Part shown: one piece after another, positions 43,207 through 51,503 of the stretch
Layout: each line of letters begins with the position of its first letter
Position numbering within the stretch: position 1 is the first letter of the stretch
From: Limnohabitans sp. 2KL-1
GTDB taxonomy: Bacteria; Pseudomonadota; Gammaproteobacteria; Burkholderiales; Burkholderiaceae_C
DNA: 64,000 nt
Assembly (NCBI RefSeq): GCF_003063435.1
Contig: NZ_NESL01000002.1
Location: forward strand, 186,001-250,000
Direction: 5' to 3'
Made by a program: the position numbers and the translations under genes
The notes under the pieces: generated by a model
What the model was told of the DNA's origin: nothing
The model's database searches: none
What the model saw: the letters and a program-made list of their open reading frames with translations, nothing else

Positions 43207-44946
43207 TCAACAAACCATAGTCCACATTTCCAATGGCGACACGCCCACAGCCCCTTTTTGTTGGGCCTGCAGGAGCAACTCACGGTCTTCGGTCACGAGC
43301 AAAAGTGTGGTGTGGCTGCCTCGATAGACCTCAGACTGCAAACTTTCGAGAATCCGACCATCGGCTCGGTCTGAGCCCTTTCCCCCAGAAAACCACACCC
43401 TGAGGTTGTCGGTTTCGCTCCAATGTTGGTCGTCAGGGCCATCAAACCAGATGTCCGCTTGCAAAAGCGGGTGGCTCGCAGTCAAATTCTTGATGCAATC
43501 AATCAGCAAAGCTCTGGCTTTGGCGTTTGGGCCCTGCCCTTCCCGGAAATAGTCGCCGCCAATAATGGGCTTGAGCTTGGGCAAAAGGTTATGCCCGTCA
43601 ATCAGCAGCCGACATGGTCGGGCATTGAGCAGACAGTCTTCAAGGAGCTGACTGGCGGTAATGGGGGGTGCCAAGTCTTTTGGGTCCGGATGATGCATGG
43701 CATAAATGGCCATGATCTGTCGATTGATGAGCGCATAAGCTTGTTGGCACAGGCCTATGCTCCAGCCCTCAGTCAGCATGGTGCGTTCCATCGCTTTTTT
43801 ATGGGCTTGCAAGGCATCCATGTCATGCAGGGTTTGGAGCGTCTGAGCCAATTCCCGCAACTGGGGTGTTTGCGGCTGGAGGCTGGTTTGGTTCAGTCGC
43901 GCTTCGGTCGCTTCAATGTGGGCCGCCAATGCCCGGATTTCGTCCAAAAGCTGGGGTAAAGGACGAAGAGATTCTTGCTGGGCCGTTTTGAGCGCCGCCA
44001 GCAAGTGACGCGCTTGGGCAAGTTCTTCGGCCACCTGAGTGCGAATACCGTAGCGTTTGTCTTGCTGAGCCTGCCGGGCAAGCAATTGCTGTGCACTGTT
44101 CAGTCGACTGCTGCTGTTGGATGACCAATTGGCCAAGCTTTCGCAGGATTCAAGCCAAGGTGCAAGACGATTTTTGAGCCCATCGGCTATGCCTTGTGCC
44201 ACCCGCTGGTTGAGCTGTGATTGCATGGCGACTAAATCAGAGCTGCGTTCACTGGCCAATCGGGTTTGGCCCGAAAGGTCAGCGCTGAGTTTGTTGACCT
44301 GGCTTTGGAGCTTGTCTCGCTCCGTTGCCAATAAATTTCGCTCTTTTTGGAGTTGGCGATATAGGGTGCTGGAAACGATGTCACGCTCTTGCTGTTCTTT
44401 GGTCAAGATAGGCGCTGCGGCTACCGTAACTGTGCGGGGCGCAGGGGCTTCGTAGGGAACACCCTCAAGAATCGGGCGCAAAGTTTCCAGCAGCGGCTTG
44501 AAGCGGTTCTTGAATAACTCCTCCTCTTTGGTCTTGGTGGCAACTCTGGCTTTCGGCGGCTTTGGCATTTCAGCCAGGGCCAGCTCGCGCACACTTTCAC
44601 GCGCGTCCAGCAGCATGGCCGCCAATATGGGCAAGCGACCAAAATGATCGAGCAGTGAGGCGAGGCCAAGCTTGATGGTCTTTTCGCTGAGAACGTCTAT
44701 CAAAGACTCCGACAACGTCGCGGACCGAAGAATATCCAAAACGGGAGGCGGTGGTGATTTGAGCTGCAACTTGGCCGTCACCCGTTGCCGAAGCTGTTCG
44801 ACGTTGGGTTTGTCTTGCTTGAGCCCGTTGAGCAGTTCAGGCATTTTGCGAGCTGACATGATCAAGAGCCCATCAGGCATGGCATCTACTGCGTTTTTGT
44901 AAAACGTCAGCATTTCATCGTCCAGCGTGTGGTCGTCAACGATCAT
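43207..44946 (-). CDS. Coiled-coil protein with C-terminal NYN/YacP-like nuclease domain
   Basis: The 579-aa protein ends in a NYN (PIN-like) domain, about residues 435-579: RLLIDGHNLLPKL, then ADIWFDGPDD, VWFSGGKGSDRADGRIL and LVTEDRELLLQAQQKGA. The acidic residues (DGHN, FDG, SDRAD, TEDR) are those of the YacP/Rae1-type ribonuclease site. The region before it (about 190-400) is a long coiled coil with many Gln/Leu/Glu. The N-terminal 100 residues are helical and unknown. It lies 175 bp upstream of brxA on the same strand. It may be an accessory RNase of the defence locus; this is inference. Confidence 0.8.
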   Translation of the reverse strand: MIVDDHTLDDEMLTFYKNAVDAMPDGLLIMSARKMPELLNGLKQDKPNVEQLRQRVTAKLQLKSPPPPVLDILRSATLSESLIDVLSEKTIKLGLASLLDHFGRLPILAAMLLDARESVRELALAEMPKPPKARVATKTKEEELFKNRFKPLLETLRPILEGVPYEAPAPRTVTVAAAPILTKEQQERDIVSSTLYRQLQKERNLLATERDKLQSQVNKLSADLSGQTRLASERSSDLVAMQSQLNQRVAQGIADGLKNRLAPWLESCESLANWSSNSSSRLNSAQQLLARQAQQDKRYGIRTQVAEELAQARHLLAALKTAQQESLRPLPQLLDEIRALAAHIEATEARLNQTSLQPQTPQLRELAQTLQTLHDMDALQAHKKAMERTMLTEGWSIGLCQQAYALINRQIMAIYAMHHPDPKDLAPPITASQLLEDCLLNARPCRLLIDGHNLLPKLKPIIGGDYFREGQGPNAKARALLIDCIKNLTASHPLLQADIWFDGPDDQHWSETDNLRVWFSGGKGSDRADGRILESLQSEVYRGSHTTLLLVTEDRELLLQAQQKGAVGVSPLEMWTMVC

Positions 44947-45060
44947 GTCGGATAGCTTTCACTCTAAAAATGTCAATTTTGGACAGAATTCAATTGTCGT
45001 CTTGATAGGCGGCATCCAATGCATTCAGCAATTCCGGCTGGATTGGCTGTCCGGACAATC

Positions 45061-46209
45061 TCAATCTCCATGAGTTGACCGCCAATACCCCTTTTTAGAG
45101 TAAATCCCTTCCTCAGTCGCCCTGGCATCCCAAAAGTAGCCCTCGGGTACGAAGTCAAGCCAAGGCCCGGGTTTTACCTTCAGTCGGTCAAAGTCGTTGG
45201 CTTTCAGGGCTCGCTGCGCCTGGTGTACATCTTCAAACTGCAATGCATCGACAACGGCACTGCGGTTGCTGAAGTCGGCCCCCTTGTAAGTACTTGGGCG
45301 CAGCGTCATGCCCTTGTCGTGAAAGAAGTACACCGTAGCTTCTCCGTTGGCCTGGGGCTCGATCAAGGCCCAGTTGTGCGACATCATTCCCAGCACTTTG
45401 ACCCACCAATCTCTGTTGCTGACGTGAAACAGGGGTGGGTCCAATGAGTCCTCATCCAGCAGTTGCGGCACTTCGGGTGGGTAACGGCGGGCTTGCCATG
45501 CCCAGGCGAATTCAATGTCGCCGTCATCCCGGTTGGGCGCGAAGATGAAGGGTTGGTCATCTTGCCGTTCGATTGCCTGCATCATTTGCTCGGCTTGGGC
45601 TTCAGCCTCGTCGCTGAAATCGTGGTCCAAAACGGCGGCGGCGGCTTCGAATTGCCCCAGTTCACGCAGCATTTCGGCCTTGATGAGGATGCCGTCATCC
45701 TCTTCTGTATCCCTCCGCATCAAAAGCGACTGAAGATTTTGCGCTTCTGCAGCCGAAAGATGTCGAGGTGAGTCCATCCGCTCGTTGTTGACACGGTGCC
45801 AGGCATAAAGACGCAAATGCTCTTCGTTCTCCGCCATTTTCTGGCTCTGGACATAGTCCAAACATTGCGTCAGCGTTGCCAGCTCGTAGCGGGGGACATC
45901 CTTGTATTGCTGCGCCAAGGCTTCTTGGGCCTTTTTGCTGGCCACTTCTTCTGGCGTCGGCTCTCCCAGAAAGCCCCAACCTGGAAAGTAGTTCCTGAAC
46001 TCAATGGCGTGCTTTGCACCCAGCATGCAAAACAGGGCTTGGCAGTGGGGGCAGACGACCAAAGGCGGCATCTGCGGCAACATGCGGGCCTTCATCTGGC
46101 CGTCAGAGCGGTATTGCGCGCCGAGGGTATTGCCCGAAGCCAGCGTCCTGCGCGAAAACAAGCCGTCGCATGAACCGCAGCGGTAAAGACGAATGGGGCC
46201 TGGGAGCAT
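45061..46209 (-). CDS. Zinc-ribbon protein of unknown function (382 aa)
   Basis: Two CxxC pairs lie near the N-terminus (YRCGSCDGLF and VVCPHCQALFC), so a zinc ribbon is likely. The middle (LSAAEAQNLQSLL, then AEMLRELGQFEAAAAVL) is clearly related to the product of 47397-48137, which shares the L-S-x-A...N-L-Q-x-L-L and R-E-L-G-Q-F patterns, so the two are paralogues. The C-terminal ~130 residues are extra. AAAGGA lies 6-9 nt before the ATG. A LexA-box-like sequence is 65 bp upstream (46274-46289). It is the first gene of the minus-strand run leading into BREX, separated from the NYN gene by 114 bp. Confidence 0.78.
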   Translation of the reverse strand: MLPGPIRLYRCGSCDGLFSRRTLASGNTLGAQYRSDGQMKARMLPQMPPLVVCPHCQALFCMLGAKHAIEFRNYFPGWGFLGEPTPEEVASKKAQEALAQQYKDVPRYELATLTQCLDYVQSQKMAENEEHLRLYAWHRVNNERMDSPRHLSAAEAQNLQSLLMRRDTEEDDGILIKAEMLRELGQFEAAAAVLDHDFSDEAEAQAEQMMQAIERQDDQPFIFAPNRDDGDIEFAWAWQARRYPPEVPQLLDEDSLDPPLFHVSNRDWWVKVLGMMSHNWALIEPQANGEATVYFFHDKGMTLRPSTYKGADFSNRSAVVDALQFEDVHQAQRALKANDFDRLKVKPGPWLDFVPEGYFWDARATEEGIYSKKGYWRSTHGD

Positions 46210-46554
46210 GCCGAATCCTTTGATGACTTATAGATCTTAAGCATCTGGGGGCTCTTGCCATGAGCCTTATGACCTGTTCATGAATACAGTCATGCGAGAG
46301 TGCTGCTTATTCCACCTGAACAGCTTCTTTCTGCTTTCAGTGCAGGGGCTTTGCGAGACCCATGCTTCGTTTGCCTGCGCGCCCGGCCACGTCAGCTCAG
46401 CGTTTTGAGGTTTGCGCAAATCAGCCCACTGCTCTGTAAAACCTCATCCCGCAAAACCCACGTTCGTGGAATCACACTCACTGGATAATTCAACAGCCCC
46501 ACAGGCTCTCAACCTGAGCCTTGCCCACCGCACCATGCGATTGCGCCGGATGTG
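46210..46554. other. Intergenic region between divergent genes
   Basis: This 345-bp stretch lies between the minus-strand zinc-ribbon gene and the plus-strand small ORF/SprT gene. It holds the LexA-box-like site at 46274-46289. Frames within it (for example an ATG at 46292 opening 38 codons, and a 62-codon frame from 46300) do not look coding. Confidence 0.5.
46274..46289. promoter_or_regulatory. LexA-box-like sequence
   Basis: The sequence is CTGT-N8-ACAG, the core of the gammaproteobacterial/betaproteobacterial SOS box, with the palindromic centre TTCATGAA nearby. It sits 65 bp upstream of the zinc-ribbon gene start (minus) and 266 bp upstream of the small ORF (plus). A match of eight fixed bases is expected about once by chance in a 64-kb window, so support is moderate. 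Confidence 0.4.
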
Positions 46555-46722
46555 ATGCGCGTAGCCCCCCGCGACATCGATGCGCTGGAGGTGCCTTGTG
46601 GCCCTGCAGCTTTGCTGGATGAAGAAATCAAACGGCTGATGCGGGCAGAAATCGCCAGCCAGAAGATCAACGAATTGAGGACAGAAGTGGCGTCACTTTT
46701 GGCACAAGCATGGACACTGTGA
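46555..46722 (+). CDS. Small ORF overlapping the SprT-like gene (55 aa)
   Basis: The frame encodes a 55-aa acidic, coiled-coil-like peptide (LLDEEIKRLMRAEIASQK). Its stop overlaps the start of the SprT-like gene by 13 bp. The frame stays open back to 46489, so it may be the 3' remnant of a longer gene. The ribosome site is weak. Coding potential is suggested by the amino-acid pattern and the overlap only. Confidence 0.4.
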   Translation: MRVAPRDIDALEVPCGPAALLDEEIKRLMRAEIASQKINELRTEVASLLAQAWTL

Positions 46723-47252
46723 AAAAACGAATCCGGATCAAAAACGAAGACCGCCCATTGATCCACAAATACGCTGAAGTCTGGCTCCATGAGGCGGTGG
46801 AACTCATGCGCCCGAGTTTTACAGCCGCTGGTTACGAAATCCCGCCTGTGCACTTGTCCGTAGGGTTCAGCTCATCGGGTTATCGCGTCAACACCAAAAG
46901 GCTCACCATGGGGACGTGTTGCAGCCGCAGGATGGACAAAGATGGCATTAACCAGATCTTCATTTCGCCCATTTTGGATGAACCCATGGACGTACTTGTG
47001 ACGCTTGCCCACGAGCTGGTGCACGCTATAGATGATTGCAAACATAGCCACGGTCCTGTATTTCAAAAAATATCCAAAGACCTGAAGCTCGCAGATTGCA
47101 TGGCGGTCAACCTCTTCGACTTTCGCGATACGGTGAGGTCCTACCAGTCGATGCTGGACCAACTTGGACGTTACCCACGCGGTGGTTATCACAGACGTTA
47201 TGGCTTTCCGAGTAACACCGCATTGGTAACCCATGAACAGCTGGCGGCGTAA
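46710..47252 (+). CDS. SprT-like zinc metallopeptidase
   Basis: The 180-aa protein contains the zincin motif AHELVHAIDD (HExxH at about residues 99-103) followed by H-S-H-G-P-V-F, as in SprT/Spartan-like peptidases and phage or plasmid relatives. No zinc-ribbon tail is present. Spartan-type enzymes cut DNA-crosslinked proteins; whether this short form does so is unknown. It starts inside the small 55-aa ORF and is followed 144 bp later by a zinc-ribbon gene. Confidence 0.85.
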   Translation: MDTVKKRIRIKNEDRPLIHKYAEVWLHEAVELMRPSFTAAGYEIPPVHLSVGFSSSGYRVNTKRLTMGTCCSRRMDKDGINQIFISPILDEPMDVLVTLAHELVHAIDDCKHSHGPVFQKISKDLKLADCMAVNLFDFRDTVRSYQSMLDQLGRYPRGGYHRRYGFPSNTALVTHEQLAA

Positions 47253-47396
47253 GTCTTGCCTTGCGCCCTGCTTGGCCTTGGCGTCCTTGTGCGCCAATGC
47301 CATGCGCGCGCGCTGCGCTATCCCCTATGTCCAGGCCCAGGCATGGGCGGGAAGGCGGATTGAAGGAACTGTGGAACAAAGAATGGAGCGACACCC

Positions 47397-48137
47397 ATGA
47401 CTAGCATTGCCGGATACAACCTCAATGCAGCCCCTTGCTGTGGTGCCCATTTCAGAAGCTTGCAGTATCGGTCTATCAACTTCATGGCGGAGGAACACTG
47501 GACGGACGGCTACCGGCACAGGACATTGATGCCCAACGACCATGGCCTGCGCCGGTGCCAATGCGGCGCATTCTTTCTGATGAATGAACTGAAAGATCTG
47601 GGCGAAACCGAAGACACAGAGACGCCATTTGCTGACAAGGTCAAGCCCGAAGATTTGCCCCATGCGATTGACAAGGCCAGATCGCTGGCCATCGAGCATG
47701 CTGCCCGGCTCACGTATTGGCAGGAACTGAATCACCCCTACCGCGAGCTCTACCGCGCCCACCGTGCGGCCGAAGAAGCGGCCACCCAAGCTGCATGGCT
47801 TGCTCAAAATGCCGAACGCCGCAGCTGGTGGCAAAAGCTATTGCCCAAAAAAGCTGCGACCTATGTCCGGCCAGATGACAGCCCTTTCACCTACCCGCCC
47901 TTTGTGCTGAGTGATGCGCAACGTGACAACTTGCAGGCCCTGTTGCGCATGCATGAGCACGAAGAGCACCGACTGGATGGTGTGATTTGCGCTGAACTGC
48001 ACCGCGAGCTGGGGCAGTTTGATCAAGCGAGTGAAGCCATAAAAGACCAGAAGCAAGATGGACCTAACCAATCCCGTCGTCTGATCGCAAATCTCATTCA
48101 GCAACGCGAAACTGCGCCTATGCGGTTCAAGATGTGA
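47397..48137 (+). CDS. Zinc-ribbon protein, paralogue of the 45061-46209 product
   Basis: This 246-aa protein has N-terminal cysteine motifs (PCCGAHF and RRCQCGAFF) that could form a zinc ribbon. A charged helical middle contains W-W-Q-K-L-L-P-K-K. The C-terminal part (LSDAQRDNLQALLRMHEHEE, then AELHRELGQFDQA) repeats the pattern of the larger zinc-ribbon protein at 45061-46209. It is on the plus strand downstream of the SprT-like gene; GGAG precedes the ATG. Short frames in the 144 bp before it end within its start codon and may be coupled leaders, but I could not decide. Confidence 0.75.
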   Translation: MTSIAGYNLNAAPCCGAHFRSLQYRSINFMAEEHWTDGYRHRTLMPNDHGLRRCQCGAFFLMNELKDLGETEDTETPFADKVKPEDLPHAIDKARSLAIEHAARLTYWQELNHPYRELYRAHRAAEEAATQAAWLAQNAERRSWWQKLLPKKAATYVRPDDSPFTYPPFVLSDAQRDNLQALLRMHEHEEHRLDGVICAELHRELGQFDQASEAIKDQKQDGPNQSRRLIANLIQQRETAPMRFKM

Positions 48138-48195
48138 ACTGCTCCAAAAAACGCAGCTCACAGCCATTTCCAAAAATGAGAGCCGCGACGGGGCC

Positions 48196-48783
48196 TTACT
48201 TGTTGTTCTTGGCTTGCTGCATGTCCGTGATGGTCTGCAGCAGCTGTGAATTCTGAGCGGTCGCGGCGTTCAGCTGCTCGGTGAGCTGGGTGGCGCGGTT
48301 CCTGATTTCGTCGGTACGAGCGTGGGCCACGGCCAACGATTGCTCACGCTCACGCAGCTGATCGCCCAAGCCCTTGACTGTCGACTGCGCCACCTCGAGT
48401 TGCTGGCGCAAATCCGTTGCTTCTTGCCGGGCTGCCTCCAGTTCGCTGCTGAGCTGGTCGGCCAGGTCTGCCGCTTCTTGGTGCTGGGCTTCAATCCCAT
48501 GTCGATCTTTTTTCAACGCCTCGCGCCCGGCCGACAACTGCAGTGCCTGCGCCCAAAGCGCCGCGCCGAACTGCGCCAATAGCTCAGAGACGGCTTGAGG
48601 CAAAGCCTCGCGTACCGGGGTTTCCTTCGCGGCCTTCCGTGCGCGCCATTCGGTCATGGCTTCGCTGATCGTCATGATGCTGCCACCGCCTAAGGCTTTG
48701 CGCACTCTGACCCATGTGGGGTAGTGGCCAGCTGCATCGAGTTCGTCGGCGACTTCGAAAATACGGGCGGTGTTTGCAGCCAT
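48196..48783 (-). CDS. KfrA-like DNA-binding coiled-coil protein
   Basis: The N-terminal ~60 residues (VADELDAAGHYPTWVRVRKA, then GGSIMTISEAMTEWRARK) match the KfrA_N DNA-binding domain of plasmid replication/partition regulators. Residues of about 90-190 form a long Gln/Leu/Glu/Arg coiled coil. KfrA of broad-host-range plasmids autoregulates and aids partition; chromosomal islands carry short relatives. A perfect inverted repeat lies 26 bp upstream (48809-48827), a likely autoregulatory operator. AAAGGG precedes the ATG. Confidence 0.85.
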   Translation of the reverse strand: MAANTARIFEVADELDAAGHYPTWVRVRKALGGGSIMTISEAMTEWRARKAAKETPVREALPQAVSELLAQFGAALWAQALQLSAGREALKKDRHGIEAQHQEAADLADQLSSELEAARQEATDLRQQLEVAQSTVKGLGDQLREREQSLAVAHARTDEIRNRATQLTEQLNAATAQNSQLLQTITDMQQAKNNK

Positions 48784-48808
48784 GACGCTACCCTTTGTGT
48801 ATTTTTTA

Positions 48809-48827
48809 GTAGTAGAAACAATACTAC
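48809..48827. promoter_or_regulatory. Inverted repeat upstream of kfrA-like gene
   Basis: GTAGTA-N7-TACTAC forms a perfect 6-bp inverted repeat between the KfrA-like gene and the divergent SRAP gene. KfrA proteins bind inverted or direct repeats in their own promoters, so this is a plausible operator. There is a T-run next to it. Confidence 0.5.
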
Positions 48828-48923
48828 AGCATGCAAAAAGAGATTTTTAAGGCTTGCACCGCTCTTGCTGCCCGCTAACGTGGGTAGCAAAAATCACCAG
48901 ATCGGTCGAATACCATCTGCGTG

Positions 48924-49559
48924 ATGTGCGCCCACTACGAATCCCCCCACGACAAAGCCCTGCTCAAAAAACACTTCGGCATTGACTTGCCCAGCGAGCT
49001 GGCCCGGCGCGATGTCTGGCCGGGCTACAAAAGCACCTTCATCCGCCGCCACCCCCAGGCCGATGTGGGTGATGACGCGGTGCCCGAACGTGAAGCGCTG
49101 CTCGGCAGCTTTGGCCTGATCCCGCATTGGTCCAAAGACGACAAGATCGCCCGCCACACTTACAACGCCCGCAGCGAAACGGTGGCGGAAAAGCCCAGCT
49201 TCCGCGATGCCTGGCGGCGTGCGCAGCACTGCATCATCCCAGTGCAATCGTTCTTTGAACCCGACTGGCGCAGCGGCAAAGCCGTGCCCACCCGCATCAC
49301 GCTGACCAGCGGCGAACCCATGGGCCTGGCCGGGTTGTGGGCGCAGTGGCGTTCACCCGAAGGCGAGACAGTGCACAGCTTCACGATGCTGACGATCAAC
49401 GCCGATGAACATCCATTCATGCGCAACTTTCACAAGCCGCAGGATGAGAAACGTTCGGTGGTGATCTTGCCGCCTGAGCGCTATGACGGGTGGCTGCAGG
49501 CGAGTGCGGGCGAGAGTGGGGCGTATTTGCAACCCTGGCTGGATCTCGTTGCCGCATGA
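48924..49559 (+). CDS. SRAP-domain protein (HMCES/YedK-like abasic-site DNA crosslinker)
   Basis: The start at 48924 gives M-C-A-H-Y-E, placing the catalytic Cys at position 2, which becomes the N-terminus after Met removal, as required to crosslink abasic sites in single-stranded DNA; the GTG/ATG frame three bases earlier would bury it. Other SRAP motifs are GLIPHWSKD (about 65-73), YNARSETVAEKPSFRDAW (85-102), and MLTINADEHPFMRNFHKP, where the histidine of the active site lies. The length of 211 aa is normal. It is divergent from the KfrA-like gene and followed by a terminator. Confidence 0.93.
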   Translation: MCAHYESPHDKALLKKHFGIDLPSELARRDVWPGYKSTFIRRHPQADVGDDAVPEREALLGSFGLIPHWSKDDKIARHTYNARSETVAEKPSFRDAWRRAQHCIIPVQSFFEPDWRSGKAVPTRITLTSGEPMGLAGLWAQWRSPEGETVHSFTMLTINADEHPFMRNFHKPQDEKRSVVILPPERYDGWLQASAGESGAYLQPWLDLVAA

Positions 49560-49618
49560 ATATCGAGGCCCTAGAATGCCCCTGCCGTGACGGCGAGCTG
49601 TGTCACCCGTCATGAATA

Positions 49619-49656
49619 CCCGGCAGTGTCCATCGTCGTGCCGGGGGCTCATTTTT
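49619..49656 (+). terminator. Intrinsic terminator after the SRAP gene
   Basis: CCCGGCA (49619-49625) pairs with TGCCGGG (49639-49645) across a 13-nt loop, followed shortly by a T5 run (49652-49656). It lies 60 bp after the SRAP stop codon. Confidence 0.6.
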
Positions 49657-49799
49657 CGACATGCCCTTCATCCGCAAACTCATCCAAGACGCCAAAGCCG
49701 GACACTTCACCGCCGTGTATCTGGTGCTCGAATTGATCGCAGCCGGGATCACGGTCAGCGCTGCTGATCCCCTGACCTGCTACCGCTCAAGGCTCGTTA

Positions 49800-49819
49800 T
49801 ACTGTCCATTCATACAGTA
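49800..49819 (+). promoter_or_regulatory. LexA (SOS) box before umuC
   Basis: The site reads TACTGT-N8-ACAGTA, matching both the core and the flanks of the consensus SOS box. It ends 14 bp before the umuC start, so umuC was LexA-regulated in its ancestral state. Confidence 0.85.
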
Positions 49820-49833
49820 CCTTACCCCCCCCC

Positions 49834-51109
49834 ATGCTCGCCCTCATCGACGGCAACAACTTCTACGTCTCCTGCGAACGCGTCTTCCAGCCTTGGCTGC
49901 AAGGCCGGCCGGTGGTTGTGCTGTCCAACAACGACGGCTGCGCCTTACTTCCAGCTGCGCGAGCTCGAGCGCGACGCCGGCCTGATCGCCCTGTCGGCCA
50001 ACTTCGCCCTCTATGGCGACATGAGCGACCGCATGATGAGCCTGGCCGCAGGCCTGGGCCACAACCAAGAGGTCTACTCCATCGACGAAAGCTTTGTCGA
50101 CCTGAGCGGCATCCGTGGCGACCTGGTGCGCCGCGCCCGCACCATCCGAAAACGCATCCACCAATGGATCGGCATCCCGACCTGCATCGGCATCGGCCCC
50201 ACCAAAACCCTCGCCAAACTCGCCAACGCCATCGCCAAAAACGCCGAACGTAAACCCGGCAGCTACCCGGCCCACCATGCGCAAATCTGCCACCTGGGCG
50301 CGTGCACCCCCGAAGAACTGCAGGCCCTGCTGCAGGCCACCGAAGTGGGCGACGTGTGGGGCGTGGGCCGCAAGATCGGGGCTCAACTGCGCGAGAACGG
50401 CATCCACACCGCGCTGGATCTGCAACGCATGAGCCCGGCCGCCGCCAAAGCGGGCTGGTCGGTGGTGCTGGAAAAAACCGTGCGCGAACTGGGCGGCACG
50501 CCCTGCATCGAATTCGAAGACGAACCCCCGGCCAAACAACAAATCGCCTGCACCCGCAGCTTTGGCCACCCGGTGACCGAGCTGATCGAGCTGCAAGAAG
50601 CCATCACCGAATTCGCCTGCCGCGCCGCAGAAAAACTGCGCAAACAAGGCAGCCACACGGGCCAAATCATGGCCTTCATCCGGACCAGCCCCTTCCGGCA
50701 ACAAGACCCGCAATACAGCCGCAGCGCAAGCATCCCCCTGCCCAGCCCCACCAGCGACAGCGCGCACATCACCCAGGCGGCCAACGCCATCGTCAAACGC
50801 CTGTACAAACCCGGCTTCAAATACGCCAAAGCAGGCGTGATGCTGATGGACCTGCAACCGGCCACCCGCGAACAACTGACACTGGACTTTGACGAAACCA
50901 TGCCCGAAAACCGCGTGCGCCTGATGCTGGCCATGGACCAGCTGAACCAGCGCTATGGGCGTGGGACGCTGAAGCTGGCCAGCGCGGGGGCACCGAAGGC
51001 GATGAAGCTGTGGGCGATGCGCCAGGAACAGTTGTCGTCGGGGTTTACGACGGATTGGCGGGGGTTGGCGGTGGCGGGCAGGTGCGCCTGCAAGGTACCC
51101 GATGAGTGA
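49834..51109 (+). pseudogene. umuC: umuC, DNA polymerase V catalytic subunit, frameshifted by internal deletion
   Basis: The frame from 49834 begins like a Y-family polymerase (DGNNFYVSCERVFQPW, then VVVLSNNDGC). At about 49942 the homology jumps to another frame (YFQLRELERDAGLIALS, then YGDMSDRMMS and YSIDESFVDLSG), which continues to the stop at 51109. The UmuC segment normally between NNDGC and the YFQL-type motif (the lysine-containing loop, about 16 residues) is missing, so about 50 bp appear deleted out of frame. The second acidic motif (SIDESF) is intact, as are the later DNA-binding domains. No umuD is seen upstream. The gene is therefore probably inactive, unless the gap is an assembly error. 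An upstream frame from 49661 reads into the second part only by chance. Confidence 0.85.
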
Positions 51110-51503
51110 AAAGTGCTGGATAAGGTGCCTCAAAAACTGGTTTTGAAGCCCCAAACAGACCGGCATTTCAAAATACGAAAATAAATCGTTGAAATGCGCC
51201 TCGGGGAAAGATGCTCTGACTGAACTGATGAGTATTTCAGCAGCCTGCTAGCCGAACAGCCGACTCAATGAGCTGTTGCCGCACCGCTGGAACTTGAATA
51301 AGAGATACGAGTCCACGATTATTTCGTGGACTCGTATCTCTTATTTACTGCATTTGTCTACGTCCAGATCGGATAACCGGAAGGATACTGACTGCTAACA
51401 ACATACGGGAATTCGCATGAAGGCATGAGCGACAACTACCGAATAGCGCTAACAAGCGAAAACGCACCCTAAGGTGCGTGACAGTTCATCGTCGATAAAA
51501 GTC
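51110..51503. other. Intergenic stretch between umuC and the AlpA-like gene
   Basis: No gene is seen in these 394 bp between two convergent genes. The only clear structure is the long perfect hairpin at 51297-51345. The rest is AT-rich. Confidence 0.6.
51297..51345. repeat. Perfect 22-bp inverted repeat with 5-nt loop
   Basis: Bases 51297-51318 are the exact reverse complement of 51324-51345, separated by TTATT. The stem begins AATAAGAG and ends CTCTTATT. It lies between the convergent umuC and alpA-like genes, so a bidirectional terminator is possible, although no T-run follows outside the stem. A recombination or protein-binding site is the alternative. Confidence 0.9.

Noticed and set aside
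47253-47399. Two short overlapping frames ending in the start codon of the zinc-ribbon gene
   Set aside because: Both look equally coding-like, neither has a clear start, and they may be chance frames in GC-rich sequence.
49661-49833. ATG-initiated frame running into umuC
   Set aside because: It joins the second part of umuC only because of the deletion frameshift. The first 45 residues might be a small peptide but have no support of their own.
49844-51166. 440-codon open frame on the minus strand
   Set aside because: It is antisense to umuC; the plus strand carries the polymerase motifs.
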